A stretch of 64,000 nt of DNA from an uncultured Desulfobacterales bacterium (GCA_947259495.1 CAMYLV010000006.1:1-64000); one strand, 5' to 3'; shown: positions 33,929 through 43,243, counted from the stretch's first letter. The notes: a model not told the origin generated them from the sequence alone. Numbers and translations: made by a program.

Positions 33929-35512
33929 TTAAGCATCGATGATCTCTAAAGCTTCATGCCGATAGGCATCCATCACATACCGGGTGCCGGTGATTTTGGC
34001 ACATTCCTCCGTCAGAGAGAAGATATCATCCCGGCTGATGTAGTTTACTTTCCAGTTGCGGGATCCGGCCATCAGTTGCTGAAGTCCCACTTTGATCTTA
34101 TCGACCACATTAAAGAGCCCGATGGCACCCAGCGGCAGGTTGTCTATTTCTGAGCCGTATTTGCCCTTGAGGACTTCATAATTCATAAAAATTTCTTCTT
34201 TGGTAAATCCGAATTTCGAGACGGTCGACGGCAGGCCGCCGTCCTCGTCGCGCAGCCAGCGTTCAGCATTTTTGCCGACCATGCCCGGAATCATCAATGC
34301 CCGGCCCATGCAAACCGCTTTGCAATACGGTGCGCCCAGGGCCAGGGCTTTAAAAACATGGTCTTCGGATGAGAAACCGCCCGCAAAGGCCAGATCCGGG
34401 ACGCGCCGGCCGTTTTTGGCAAGCCGTTCGCTGAGCTCAAGCGCCATCGCGTGAAGGTAAATAGACGGAATGCCCCATTCGTTCATCATGCGCCAGGGGC
34501 TCATTCCGGTACCCCCGGGAGCGCCGTCGATGGTCAGCAGGTCGATTGCGGCATCGCTGGACCAGCGGATGGCCATGGCCAGTTCCCGCATGGGATAGGC
34601 GCCGGTCTTCAGGGTAATGCGCTTGGCGCCTAAATTGCGCAAGCGTTGCACCTCGTTCATAAAGCTTTCCTGATCCACGAAACCGAGGCGCGAGTGTCTT
34701 TCAAATTGTTTCAAGGGCCCGGCCTTGAACGCCGCCTGGTGCGCCGGGTCTTCCGGATCCGGGGTGACAATGTATCCGCGCTTTTTCAATTCGATGGCGC
34801 GTTCCAGAGAGTCGACCTTGATTTCCCCGCCGATGCATTTGGCGCCCTGGCCCCATTTCAGCTCGATGGTTTCTGCCCCGTGCTTTTCAATCACATATTC
34901 CGCCACGCCATTGCGGGTGTCCTCCACGTTCATCTGAATCATTATATCGCCGTAGCCTTCATGGTAGTGGCGATATTCCTGGATGCGGCGATCCATCTCG
35001 GGTGAATTTTTTATCAGGCCGTTATCGCCGATTTCCAATGCGGGATCGATCCCGCACACATTTTCACCGCACACCAAGCTGATGCCGCTGATGGCAGCGC
35101 CAATGGCGAAGTGATCCCAATTTTTACGCGCAATATCGGTACTGCCGAGGGCGCCGGTGAAAATCGGTACCTTCAATTTGACCTTGTTGGTGACCCCGTA
35201 TTCGGTTTCGGTATCGACGTTTGGAAACGTGGCCCTGTCCGGATCGGTTTCAATTCCTTTGGCGCCCAGCGCATAACCCATAATGTTCAAATGTGAGTAG
35301 TCCACCGGGTAATCCTTGTCCGCTCCGGCCGTGACACTGCCAAATGGCTCCGGGTAAAGCAGTTCCCGGCCCCGGAAAGTGGCTTTGAACATGTCACAGT
35401 TTCCTTTGCAACCATCCAAACATCTGCTGCAGATACCGGATTGGGGGGCAACGTTGCGTGATCGGTTTTTGGTCTGAAGGGCGTCGTTCGCATTGGGTCG
35501 ATTGAGATTCAT
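33929..35512 (-). CDS. FMN-binding glutamate synthase-like protein
   Basis: The 527-residue protein has an N-terminal Cys cluster (CSRCLDGCKGNC at 28-39, possibly an iron-sulfur site) and then a glutamate synthase alpha-domain-like FMN barrel (GALGSTDIARKNWDH, IELKWGQGAKCIGGE, LLTIDGAPGGTGMSPW, AFAGGFSSEDHVFKALALGA). It lacks the glutaminase domain, and the usual 3Fe-4S CPVGIAT segment after the FMN motif is not seen. Such proteins resemble archaeal-type GltB subunits. AAGGAG precedes the ATG. The glutamate dehydrogenase-like gene follows, so both may serve one nitrogen or amino-acid reaction. Confidence 0.82.
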   Translation of the reverse strand: MNLNRPNANDALQTKNRSRNVAPQSGICSRCLDGCKGNCDMFKATFRGRELLYPEPFGSVTAGADKDYPVDYSHLNIMGYALGAKGIETDPDRATFPNVDTETEYGVTNKVKLKVPIFTGALGSTDIARKNWDHFAIGAAISGISLVCGENVCGIDPALEIGDNGLIKNSPEMDRRIQEYRHYHEGYGDIMIQMNVEDTRNGVAEYVIEKHGAETIELKWGQGAKCIGGEIKVDSLERAIELKKRGYIVTPDPEDPAHQAAFKAGPLKQFERHSRLGFVDQESFMNEVQRLRNLGAKRITLKTGAYPMRELAMAIRWSSDAAIDLLTIDGAPGGTGMSPWRMMNEWGIPSIYLHAMALELSERLAKNGRRVPDLAFAGGFSSEDHVFKALALGAPYCKAVCMGRALMIPGMVGKNAERWLRDEDGGLPSTVSKFGFTKEEIFMNYEVLKGKYGSEIDNLPLGAIGLFNVVDKIKVGLQQLMAGSRNWKVNYISRDDIFSLTEECAKITGTRYVMDAYRHEALEIIDA

Positions 35513-35684
35513 TTTTTCTCTCCTTGTATAAGAAAATTAACACTTCTGTTTTACTCAGTGCCGGTTTCGGTTGCCCGCGGGCGTGCGCAGGGTATCGAAC
35601 GTTTTATACCGTTTTCCGTCTCCGCAATGGATATCTTTTATAGTTTTATGACGCCATCATAGATCAAAAAGCAACGAATTTTTA

Positions 35685-35784
35685 TACCGCTTTTCATAAT
35701 AATGTTCCAAATTACGGAATTGGGGTATAAGTGGTTGTTAAAAAAACGTTCGAATATCGGAACGTTTTTTTAACAACCACTATA
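35685..35784 (+). repeat. Family 1 repeat, intact copy of 100 bp
   Basis: Reads TACCGCTTTTCATAATAATG ... ACAACCACTATA with loop GTTCGAATATCGG. It lies in the ~380-bp gap between the divergent glutamate synthase-like and CoA-transferase genes. Confidence 0.9.
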
Positions 35785-35891
35785 ACAAAAGATTGATTTA
35801 TTACTGAAAGTTGTTAAATGAACTTAAATTGAGCAGAGCAAATGGTTGGTGTTTAACGACCCGAACCAAAACTTAGAAGAAAAGATAAAAG

Positions 35892-37763
35892 ATGAGCAGA
35901 ATGGATGACACCAGATGGAAAGATCGGGTTGTCGCTCCCGCGGAGGTCCTGGCGCACATCAAGCCGGGCATGACCATTTTTCTGGGAAGCGGCGTGGCTG
36001 AACCGCGAACTTTGATGAAAACGCTCATTGATTCCGGCCTCTCCAATACAAATGACCTGGAATTGATCCAGCTCACCCGCCACAGCGATTTTCTCTCACT
36101 AAAAAAACTGGATTGGCAAAAGTATCGCCTGAAAACGTTTTTTTCCACCTGGGTGTCCACCGAGGCCGTGGTGGCCGGAAGTGTCGATTTGATTCCCGCG
36201 CGTTTTTCGCAGATCCCAAGAATTATCAAATCCAAAAGGCTACCGATCGATGTGGCTTTTATTCAAATCACGCCTCCCAATCAAGACGGATACTGCAGTC
36301 TCGGGATCGCCGTTGATGTTGCCCGGGAAGCCATGGAGCAAGCCTCGGTGGTGGTCGGCGAAATCAACACCCATATCCCCTTCACATTTGGCGACACCCT
36401 TGTCCCGGTCTCGGATTTTGACCTGCTGGTAGCGTCAACCGAATCGCCAACTTATTTTAAACGCTGGCCGGTTAACAGCGCCATCGACCAGGTGGCCGCC
36501 AATATTGCCCAGGTGATCGAAGACGGGGACTGTCTCAGCTTTTTTACCGGTTCGTTGTTCGAGGCTTTAGCCCGGCACCTTACCCACAAACGCCATCTGG
36601 GAATCCACTCGACCTTTTTTACGGACGCTTCGATGGATCTCGTCAAAAGCGGTGCCGTGACCAATTATCGTAAAGAGGTATTCCGGGGCAAATCAGTGGC
36701 TTCCTATGCGCTGGGAACGCCGGAGCTGATGGTGTGGCTGGACCACAATCCATTGGTGGAACTTCAAAGTATTGAACAGGTGTTTGATCCGACTCAAATT
36801 GGTCGCAATCCTAATTTTGTCGTTGTGGAACAAGCGCGCAAAGTGGATCTTTTAGGCCGTATTGCTTTTTCGGCTGGGAAGGGAGACATTATTTCGGGGC
36901 CCGGACAATCGGCCGACCTGTTTACCGGCGCCGAAATTTCCCGCGGTGGCCGCGCTGTGATGGGGCTGCCCAGCCGCAACTCGAAGGGGGTTCCCAATAT
37001 CGTGGTGATGTTGCGCAACCTTCGCAACCAGTTCCATATGCGTGAATCAATCGATGTGGTGGTCACCGAATACGGTGTTGCCAGCTTGAAGTGGCGCACC
37101 ATCCGCGAGCGCGCTCAAGCCTTGATCGATATTGCGCATCCCGATGACCGGCAAAAACTCGTGGAACAGGCAAAAGAAAAAAGGATTTTGTTCAGTGACC
37201 AGATTTTTTTGTCCGAGAGCGCCCATTTATATCCCATGGAAATTGCAACTGAGCACATCTTCCAAGGCGAATTGAAGGTCCGCTTCAGGGCCATCAAACC
37301 CTCCGATGAAGAAGCCATGCGGCGCCTTTTTTACCGTTTCTCCAATACGGCGATTTACCGACGATTCTTGTTTCCCATCTCCACCATGCCCCATGACAAA
37401 ATACAAGAATACGTCAATGTAGATTACAGCCAGGTGATGTCGGTGGTGGCACTGGCAGGCGAACCCGATCAGGAGACCATCATTGCCGAGGCAAGATTTG
37501 CAAAAGATGACCAGAGCGCATACGCTGAGCTGGCTTTCATCGTGGATGAAAAATACCAGGGACGGGGTATTGCCACCTACCTTTATAAAATGCTGATCCG
37601 GCTGGCAAAAGAGCGGGGCTTAAAGGGTTTTACCGCTGAAGTGCTGCATGCCAACAAGGAAATGATGAAAATTTTTGAAAAAGGTGATTTGCCGATCGAT
37701 GCCCGCCTGGAGAATGGCCTATACCGGCTGACCGTTCCTTTTGATGCAGAATCCACTTCCTAA
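35892..37763 (+). CDS. CoA-transferase/acetyl-CoA hydrolase fused to GNAT acetyltransferase
   Basis: Residues 1-450 form an acetyl-CoA hydrolase/4-hydroxybutyrate CoA-transferase family domain (VFLGSGVAEPRTL-like start, TGAEISRGGRAVMGLPS and VVTEYGVASLKWRT). Residues ~455-623 form a GNAT domain (VRFRAIKPSDEEAMRRLF, then the acetyl-CoA site VDEKYQGRGIATYL). This combination is known in deltaproteobacteria. The first part would move CoA between acetate and other carboxylates, or hydrolyse acyl-CoA; the GNAT part may acetylate a protein or the enzyme itself as feedback. Cytosolic. The ribosome site is weak. Confidence 0.88.
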   Translation: MSRMDDTRWKDRVVAPAEVLAHIKPGMTIFLGSGVAEPRTLMKTLIDSGLSNTNDLELIQLTRHSDFLSLKKLDWQKYRLKTFFSTWVSTEAVVAGSVDLIPARFSQIPRIIKSKRLPIDVAFIQITPPNQDGYCSLGIAVDVAREAMEQASVVVGEINTHIPFTFGDTLVPVSDFDLLVASTESPTYFKRWPVNSAIDQVAANIAQVIEDGDCLSFFTGSLFEALARHLTHKRHLGIHSTFFTDASMDLVKSGAVTNYRKEVFRGKSVASYALGTPELMVWLDHNPLVELQSIEQVFDPTQIGRNPNFVVVEQARKVDLLGRIAFSAGKGDIISGPGQSADLFTGAEISRGGRAVMGLPSRNSKGVPNIVVMLRNLRNQFHMRESIDVVVTEYGVASLKWRTIRERAQALIDIAHPDDRQKLVEQAKEKRILFSDQIFLSESAHLYPMEIATEHIFQGELKVRFRAIKPSDEEAMRRLFYRFSNTAIYRRFLFPISTMPHDKIQEYVNVDYSQVMSVVALAGEPDQETIIAEARFAKDDQSAYAELAFIVDEKYQGRGIATYLYKMLIRLAKERGLKGFTAEVLHANKEMMKIFEKGDLPIDARLENGLYRLTVPFDAESTS

Positions 37764-37780
37764 CATCTATTTTTAAGACC

Positions 37781-38320
37781 CTATTCTCCCTCCCCGGATA
37801 CAGCAAAACCACTGGGACCCAACCCGGTTGATGATGGGGTCCCGGCAATTTTGGCGAGATAGGTGCCCCCTAGTTTCACAATATGATTGTTGACATTGTC
37901 AAAATAATTGTAGTGCAACTGCTCTTCATCAATGATTTCTTCAAAAACTTTCATACTGATGCTGTCACCATTTTCCCGGCAAACGAGAAGGAATTGATTG
38001 TAAACGTCGATTGTGTCATCCTCCAGCTCAGCGTCAAATGGGAAGATGCCCTCGACCGCCTGGCCCTTCTCAACGGTACCGTCATGCCCGGCCACCGGCT
38101 CGCCGCCAAGTTCCTTGATACGTTCGGCGAACATCTCGGCGTGCCGCATCTCGTCGATAGCGATAAGCTTCACCTTTGCCGCCAGCTCTCCGTAGTCGAG
38201 ATCGTCCAGGTTGTAATGCTGATTCATGTACTGATGAATCGCTTGTAGCTCCATCGCACGGGCTTTGTTTAGCACATCGATGACCTTTTGAATTCTCTCC
38301 TCTTTGGAAGTGTTTCCCAT
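37781..38320 (-). CDS. bfr: Bacterioferritin
   Basis: The 179-residue protein matches the Desulfovibrio desulfuricans type of bacterioferritin in length and in the tail TYLAKIAGTPSSTG. The diiron ligands are present: Glu in RAMELQAIHQY, Glu and His in IDEMRHAEMF, Glu in CRENGD-following helix and EEIIDEEQLHYNYFD. The haem-ligand Met is Met58 in IDEMRH. It stores iron and removes H2O2/O2 in the cytosol as a 24-mer. GGGAGG precedes the ATG. A short palindrome (GTTAAAGTTAAC) lies about 20 bases upstream of the ribosome site. Confidence 0.93.
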   Translation of the reverse strand: MGNTSKEERIQKVIDVLNKARAMELQAIHQYMNQHYNLDDLDYGELAAKVKLIAIDEMRHAEMFAERIKELGGEPVAGHDGTVEKGQAVEGIFPFDAELEDDTIDVYNQFLLVCRENGDSISMKVFEEIIDEEQLHYNYFDNVNNHIVKLGGTYLAKIAGTPSSTGLGPSGFAVSGEGE

Positions 38321-38465
38321 AATTATCCTCCCTTAAAAAAGCGATAGTTAAAGTTAACTTCGCCATTAATAAAAAGTCGCAAACAAGTGTGGTATGAAGC
38401 CTTTTTAGAAATTCGTCTAAATTAAAGTCAATCCGGGTTTTTTAAATAGAGGTCTCAGTGATATG

Positions 38466-39071
38466 CTAATCACGTCTGCATAAAAACTCCCTGACACCAT
38501 TCCGATAGATGAATGACTTAACCATCTGAAATTCTGACAATATGGATGTAATAATTCTGTTGCTGTAATAATGCCGGGGCAGATCTAGGTGATTCTGAAG
38601 ACGAAAGATTATCTGATAGCCATCCTGCATGACAAAGGAATGTATTTGCGATGGTGCCCATTGTTTTTCAAAACTGGTTACGATCATCATGCCCCTTGGT
38701 TTTAGTAATGTATGACAGAGCTGCACCAAACTGCCGGTTTCGTCATTATTCAAATGATCAATAAAATCCCATAGGTTGATTCCATCGAAGCTACCAGGTG
38801 CATAGTCTAAATATTCCCGCACCCTTTTAATCGGCAGACCTTTGCGCCGATTCCGATTCAATCGTAAAAACAAATCGCAAATGTGCAAACGCTTTATCCG
38901 TTGTAAAAAATACATGATATTTTCTTTACAAACGGGTCCCACATCCAGAATCTGAGCTACTGATGGCTGGGCAAGGTTTTCAACATACATTTTAAGCATC
39001 ATGCTGGTATAGTCTGCAAGCGATGGTTCAGCATGTGAATAATCATAAACGGGTACAGTCGGGGTCGCCAA
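38466..39071 (-). CDS. Methyltransferase-fold protein coupled to bactofilin
   Basis: The 201-residue product has a class I methyltransferase-like order: ILDVGPVCKENIMYFLQ in the place of motif I, a central DGINLWDFIDHL like motif IV, and LLKPRGMMIVTSFE like motif V/VI. The glycine-rich loop is degenerate (DVGPVCKE), so SAM binding is uncertain. The start is a TTG at 39071, four bases after the bactofilin stop; the AAGGAG used for it lies in the end of the bactofilin gene, so translation is coupled. It may act on the cell envelope or polar structures with bactofilin, but this is only from context. Confidence 0.65.
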   Translation of the reverse strand: MATPTVPVYDYSHAEPSLADYTSMMLKMYVENLAQPSVAQILDVGPVCKENIMYFLQRIKRLHICDLFLRLNRNRRKGLPIKRVREYLDYAPGSFDGINLWDFIDHLNNDETGSLVQLCHTLLKPRGMMIVTSFEKQWAPSQIHSFVMQDGYQIIFRLQNHLDLPRHYYSNRIITSILSEFQMVKSFIYRNGVREFLCRRD

Positions 39072-39074
39072 AAA

Positions 39075-39602
39075 TCAATTCTCCTTAACGTCCTCTTTGG
39101 CCGTTTGGGTTTTGGACATGTTAACTGGTTGTGCGGTCGCAGCGGGTGTCGATTTTTCGGCCAATGTTGTCTTTCTGTGAGGCTCCTGAGCAAGCTCGAT
39201 GGATCCCTTAAAGTAAGCACCATCTTCCACCGAAATGCCTTTTGCCCTAATATCTCCCATAAAATCAGCCTCTTTGGTAATTTCAACCTTGCCCTTTGTC
39301 ATGATATTACCAATCATTTGTCCGCTGATCTTTACATTCTGGGCATGAATCTCGCCTTCAACGCGCCCCTTTGGGCCGACCGCAAAATTATACTTATCCA
39401 TCTCTATATTGCCTTTCATTGAACCTTCGATAACGAGATGCTCATTTCCATGAATGTTACCTTCAATGGTGATGTTTTCTCCAATGACGGTACTTTCAGC
39501 CCTTGTTTCTGTGCGCGGAACCGGTGGAATCTTTTTTTGTTCGGTGATGCCATTATAAGCAGAGCCGTTGTAATCATCACTTTTTTTCCCTTTTTTTAGC
39601 AT
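39075..39602 (-). CDS. Bactofilin
   Basis: The 175-residue protein has a central right-handed beta-helix domain (STVIGENITIEGNIHGNEHLV..., with repeats such as GRVEGEIHAQNVKISGQMIGNI) flanked by flexible tails, as in polymer-forming bactofilin cytoskeletal proteins. The ATG at 39602 follows AAGGAGG and fits the short N-terminal tail (LKKGKKSDD); an earlier in-frame ATG at 39626 has no ribosome site. It polymerises without nucleotide, usually at the membrane, as a scaffold. The next gene is coupled. Confidence 0.9.
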   Translation of the reverse strand: MLKKGKKSDDYNGSAYNGITEQKKIPPVPRTETRAESTVIGENITIEGNIHGNEHLVIEGSMKGNIEMDKYNFAVGPKGRVEGEIHAQNVKISGQMIGNIMTKGKVEITKEADFMGDIRAKGISVEDGAYFKGSIELAQEPHRKTTLAEKSTPAATAQPVNMSKTQTAKEDVKEN

Positions 39603-39784
39603 GTCGCCTCCTTTCGAATCAGGCAATTTTTTTTAAAGCGCCTTCTTGTACGATTTTTTGGAATTAATCCAATAGTTTCAACTGTGAATTGAATCTGATT
39701 GGGTTGCCGAACAGGTTTACAAATCGAAAATAATTATTATGGTCAGATTCAATCTAACATAATTGGAGGTAAAATAAACTTAAA

Positions 39785-40327
39785 ATGCATCTAACACCGG
39801 TACTTGCTTTTATTTTGCTCACAACCTGGGGTCCTGATACCACCTTATCTGATAAGAAGGGGTCTTTGTCAAATTTGGAGTTGTCAAAAAGCCATTATCT
39901 ATTGCATCCTTCAGACAGAGAAAATAAAAGTCACACAGAAAATAAAAAAGATTTTAACAGGACAGTTCGTGCGAGCATCCGAGAAGTTACAGCTTACAAT
40001 GTAGGGGATCCCGAACAAAACCACGGGAACCCCTGCATATCAGCCAATGGGGAAAACATTTGTGTTGCCCTTAATACTGGATTTAAAAGATGTGCTGCCA
40101 ACTTCGTTCCGTTCGGCACGCAACTCTATATTGCCACTTACGGAGTTTGCACAGTTACCGATAGGATGAATAGTAGATACAGGAATCGGGTCGATATAGC
40201 AATGAAGAAGACTGAAAAGGACAAGGCGCTTCAATTCGGATTAAAAAAGCTCCAAGTCACCATTATAGGATCGTCTAATCAAAAAACAAAAATTCCCGCC
40301 GAATACGCATTCAAAAAAGAGATTTGA
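39785..40327 (+). CDS. Secreted 3D-domain protein (double-psi beta-barrel)
   Basis: The 180-residue product has a short hydrophobic N-terminus and a C-terminal 3D domain: REVTAYNVGDP, then FVPFGTQLYIATYGVCTVTDRMN and NRVDIAM, with the characteristic Asp residues. 3D domains occur in MltA-like and Rpf-like cell-wall enzymes and bind or cleave peptidoglycan strands. The fourth conserved region is normal. GGAGG lies 15 bases before the ATG, more than usual. It is divergent from the bactofilin unit. Confidence 0.75.
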   Translation: MHLTPVLAFILLTTWGPDTTLSDKKGSLSNLELSKSHYLLHPSDRENKSHTENKKDFNRTVRASIREVTAYNVGDPEQNHGNPCISANGENICVALNTGFKRCAANFVPFGTQLYIATYGVCTVTDRMNSRYRNRVDIAMKKTEKDKALQFGLKKLQVTIIGSSNQKTKIPAEYAFKKEI

Positions 40328-40430
40328 TGAGCCCGCCCAAAACAGCTGCGTTTTTTTCTTTACACCTTATAAATTGATAATGCGCACCAAGCCTTCGGAT
40401 CAGAGGAACGACAACATAAATGGGAGTAAA

Positions 40431-41486
40431 TCAGTTGCTTTTTTGGCGATTTCGATATTGAGCGTAATCAACCAGAGTGGCCTCGATGTTCATTGTCTCC
40501 GGTGCCAGCGCCCGCAGGGCCGGGGCTCTGAAAACGGCCATGGCCTGTGCTGAAATCTTGCCGTGCACTTTAAGTTTCACAATGCTGTCTTGTGAAATTT
40601 GAAACAGGCTGGATTGAAGCCAGGATTGAATTTGGGCGGCACTCATGCCGCCGGTGTGCAGATTCAGCTGGACCATTGGGCGGGCCGGCAACTCGTGAAA
40701 GGTCCAATTGCTCAATGTTGCGCTTAAAGTTGCGCTGGTGTCAAATTCCAGGGTTATATAGCCCTTGGGTTCATCTTTTTCGGCAAAGGAGGTGCGTTCG
40801 ATCGAACCGGGATAGAATACTGGCGTTTTCAGCGCTTTTCCCCTGAGGTCCTTTGTTAGCACCTGAAAGCGATGAATGTGACCGGCCAGAACGGCTGCAA
40901 AACCGGCGGGAATATCGCCGGTGCGGATGACATCGTGGGCGTAGCGAAAAGTGTAACCAGCCGGGCCGACCGCAGCACCTTCTGCCGATTGGTGGAGACA
41001 GAGGACATGCGCGTCTGCCTTGACCTGCCGCCAGCCGGTTTGATCAATCAATTCTAAAAACCCCCTGCGAATTGCGGTCCGAACGAAGGGAAAGCCGGCC
41101 AGGGCCAGCGACCCCTGCTCTGTCTGCAGCCTGAAGGTTCGCGGGCGATCGAAAAGGTGAATGCCGGCGTGTGTGGCCAGATGGCCATGGGGAATCGCCG
41201 AGCGCTCATGATTGCCGGGCACCAGATAGACCGGCACGCCCGTTTCGGCCACCCGCTTTAGCGGCTCAAATGCCATTTCGACCAGGCGGGCCGGCACCTT
41301 GCTGCGATACAAAACGTCGCCACCGTGGACGACGGCATCTACTTCGGACTCTAACGCCGGCGTCAGGGCGCGTTGAAAATTGGCGAAAAACTCCGGGCCC
41401 CTTCTGCGCCGCTTGATGCGCGGGCGAAAGGGCAGGTCGAATCCCAGGTGGGTATCGGCCAGCAGCAGGATACGGATTATACCCAT
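40431..41486 (-). CDS. SbcD/Mre11-like metallophosphoesterase nuclease
   Basis: The 351-residue protein has the five calcineurin-like motifs: LLADTHLG, GGDVLYRSK, PGNHERS, LCLHQS and GHIHRF. This order is typical of SbcD/Mre11 DNA exonucleases and close relatives, although a capping domain and the C-terminal part are shorter than in SbcD. No SbcC-like ATPase gene is next to it. Its start overlaps the end of the exonuclease/GIY-YIG gene by 10 bases, so both are expressed together, which suggests a joint role in DNA repair or processing. Confidence 0.85.
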   Translation of the reverse strand: MGIIRILLLADTHLGFDLPFRPRIKRRRRGPEFFANFQRALTPALESEVDAVVHGGDVLYRSKVPARLVEMAFEPLKRVAETGVPVYLVPGNHERSAIPHGHLATHAGIHLFDRPRTFRLQTEQGSLALAGFPFVRTAIRRGFLELIDQTGWRQVKADAHVLCLHQSAEGAAVGPAGYTFRYAHDVIRTGDIPAGFAAVLAGHIHRFQVLTKDLRGKALKTPVFYPGSIERTSFAEKDEPKGYITLEFDTSATLSATLSNWTFHELPARPMVQLNLHTGGMSAAQIQSWLQSSLFQISQDSIVKLKVHGKISAQAMAVFRAPALRALAPETMNIEATLVDYAQYRNRQKSN

Positions 41487-43243
41487 GGCAGCAATTTGGC
41501 CAGCTGGCGGCCGCTCAGGATAGTCCCGGGGTTCAAACGAAGCTCAATTTTGCGCTCTTCGCCGACGAGCCGCCGCAATTCGGTAGTGACCACCCGCAAA
41601 CGCTCGTAGGTGGTGACATCAAATATTTTCTGGCGTTTGGGGATGCGTTTGGTATAGCCCGCTGAAAGGGGCGTTTCTTTTTCGATGGGCAGTTCTTCTC
41701 GCAGGCCCACGGCACCGTTTTCTAACAGCAGGACAATTTTGCGGCGGTCCTTTGCGTTGCGGGCCTCCCAGGCCAGAGATGATTCACTCAGCAGGCACAG
41801 CCAGCGGGCGCGGCGGATCAGAAGCGCGCCGCGCATGATGGAATATTCGATTCCCCGGGCAACGGCCTCAGGTGTCCAGCTCGGCGCCTCTTCAGATTCC
41901 TCCCCTTGATCATCCGGTGCTTCTTCGTCCGCTTCTGTCGCCTCTGCGGATTTGGCCTTTTCACGTGCTTTCAGTCTCTCAGCCCAGAGTTCACGGCCGA
42001 GCGCGGCCACAATCCGCAGCGCAGAAGGGTTTTTTAAGCGCTTCCGGTGATTGCAACGAAATAAAGCCAGGCCATCCGCCAGGCAATCCGTTTCCGGGGC
42101 ATAGGCCTGCCGCACGCCCAGAATGGCATACCCGCCTTGGAGAAAATCATCACCGGCTGGGTCCCGGCTGTTTTGATGCCAGGCAGCGAAGGTCGTCATG
42201 GCTGCAGTTGGGTTCCCTTCGGGAAGCGGGCCAATGCAATGTATTTTATCGGGCTTAACAGCGCATTTTTTCAGATCGCTGGAACAGAATACCAGTTTGC
42301 GCTGTCCGGTTTGCAGGGCGACGTTATAGGGCGGACAGTGCCGTTTGATCTCATCGGATTCCAGCACGGCGGCTTCCAGCGCCGAGCCGGTCCGGGTCAC
42401 GTCCAGGTTGGCGGCCTGACTGAGCATTTCGAGGGTATGTTCCGCATGGGGTCCTTTCTTTCGAAAATAACTGTTCACCCGCTGCTTGAGGGAGGTCGCT
42501 TTTCCGATGTAAAGCAAATCGCCATTGGAGCGTAACATTCGATAAATGCCGGGTGTGTCCGGCAGATTGAGACGAATTGCAGGCTGCATCGGATAATCCC
42601 GGCCGGTTCGGCTCTGGGGTCTGGTGCGTTTCAGCCAGCTGTTGAGTTGATCTAAATCGTAAACGCCGTGTTCCGCAGTCAGCTGCCGAACGAAATGCTG
42701 CCAGATTACGGCCGTGGCAACAGCGTGAGCGCCACTGCGGCGCTGCCGGGGGACCGAGTGGCCGAAGTAACCGGCTACAGCCCGCAGTCCTCTGCGCGGC
42801 AACCCGGGCAGCAGGCGTTGGGCGATCTCGTGCGTACAAATAATTCGGAACGGAAAGGCCTCCGGATGATGTTCAGCCGTGTGAAGATGCTTTAAAAACG
42901 GTTTTTCAAAACGGGAATAATGAATGATGATGGGGCACTGCTCCATCTGATCGGCAGCGGCGACCCGCCGAGCGGCCTGCATGAGTTTGAGCCAGACGTC
43001 GGTGGCAGGAAGGGCCTGATCTGAATCCGTCCCGGTTATACCGGTAATGCGTTGCACCGCCGGGGGGATGTCGACATCCGCCGGCAAACCGACACGATAG
43101 GCGCTTACGGGCAAGGTCTCCGGTTTGACGCTCGCTGCGGCACAGGTTTGTACCCAGCCGATTTCAAGCAGGTGTTCTTTTTGCGGGTTGGCACCGGTGG
43201 CCTGACAATCAAGCGTCAGAATTTCTAAGTCGGCAAGGTTCAT
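41477..43243 (-). CDS. Degenerate DnaQ-like exonuclease fused to GIY-YIG nuclease (UvrC/Cho-like)
   Basis: Residues 1-200 have a DEDD exonuclease fold, but the catalytic positions are changed: LDCQATG (Asp12 kept, Gln14 for Glu), HYSRFE (Glu113 for Asp) and HAVATA (Thr177 for Asp). Residues 225-315 are a GIY-YIG domain as in UvrC N-termini and Cho (PGIYRM, LLYIGKATSLKQRVNSYF, Glu in VLESDEIK). The rest (to 588) is an unrecognised domain with an acidic linker. Exonuclease-UvrC-like fusions are known in several bacteria. TGGAGA precedes the ATG. It heads a two-gene unit with the SbcD-like nuclease. Confidence 0.85.
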   Translation of the reverse strand: MNLADLEILTLDCQATGANPQKEHLLEIGWVQTCAAASVKPETLPVSAYRVGLPADVDIPPAVQRITGITGTDSDQALPATDVWLKLMQAARRVAAADQMEQCPIIIHYSRFEKPFLKHLHTAEHHPEAFPFRIICTHEIAQRLLPGLPRRGLRAVAGYFGHSVPRQRRSGAHAVATAVIWQHFVRQLTAEHGVYDLDQLNSWLKRTRPQSRTGRDYPMQPAIRLNLPDTPGIYRMLRSNGDLLYIGKATSLKQRVNSYFRKKGPHAEHTLEMLSQAANLDVTRTGSALEAAVLESDEIKRHCPPYNVALQTGQRKLVFCSSDLKKCAVKPDKIHCIGPLPEGNPTAAMTTFAAWHQNSRDPAGDDFLQGGYAILGVRQAYAPETDCLADGLALFRCNHRKRLKNPSALRIVAALGRELWAERLKAREKAKSAEATEADEEAPDDQGEESEEAPSWTPEAVARGIEYSIMRGALLIRRARWLCLLSESSLAWEARNAKDRRKIVLLLENGAVGLREELPIEKETPLSAGYTKRIPKRQKIFDVTTYERLRVVTTELRRLVGEERKIELRLNPGTILSGRQLAKLLPWV

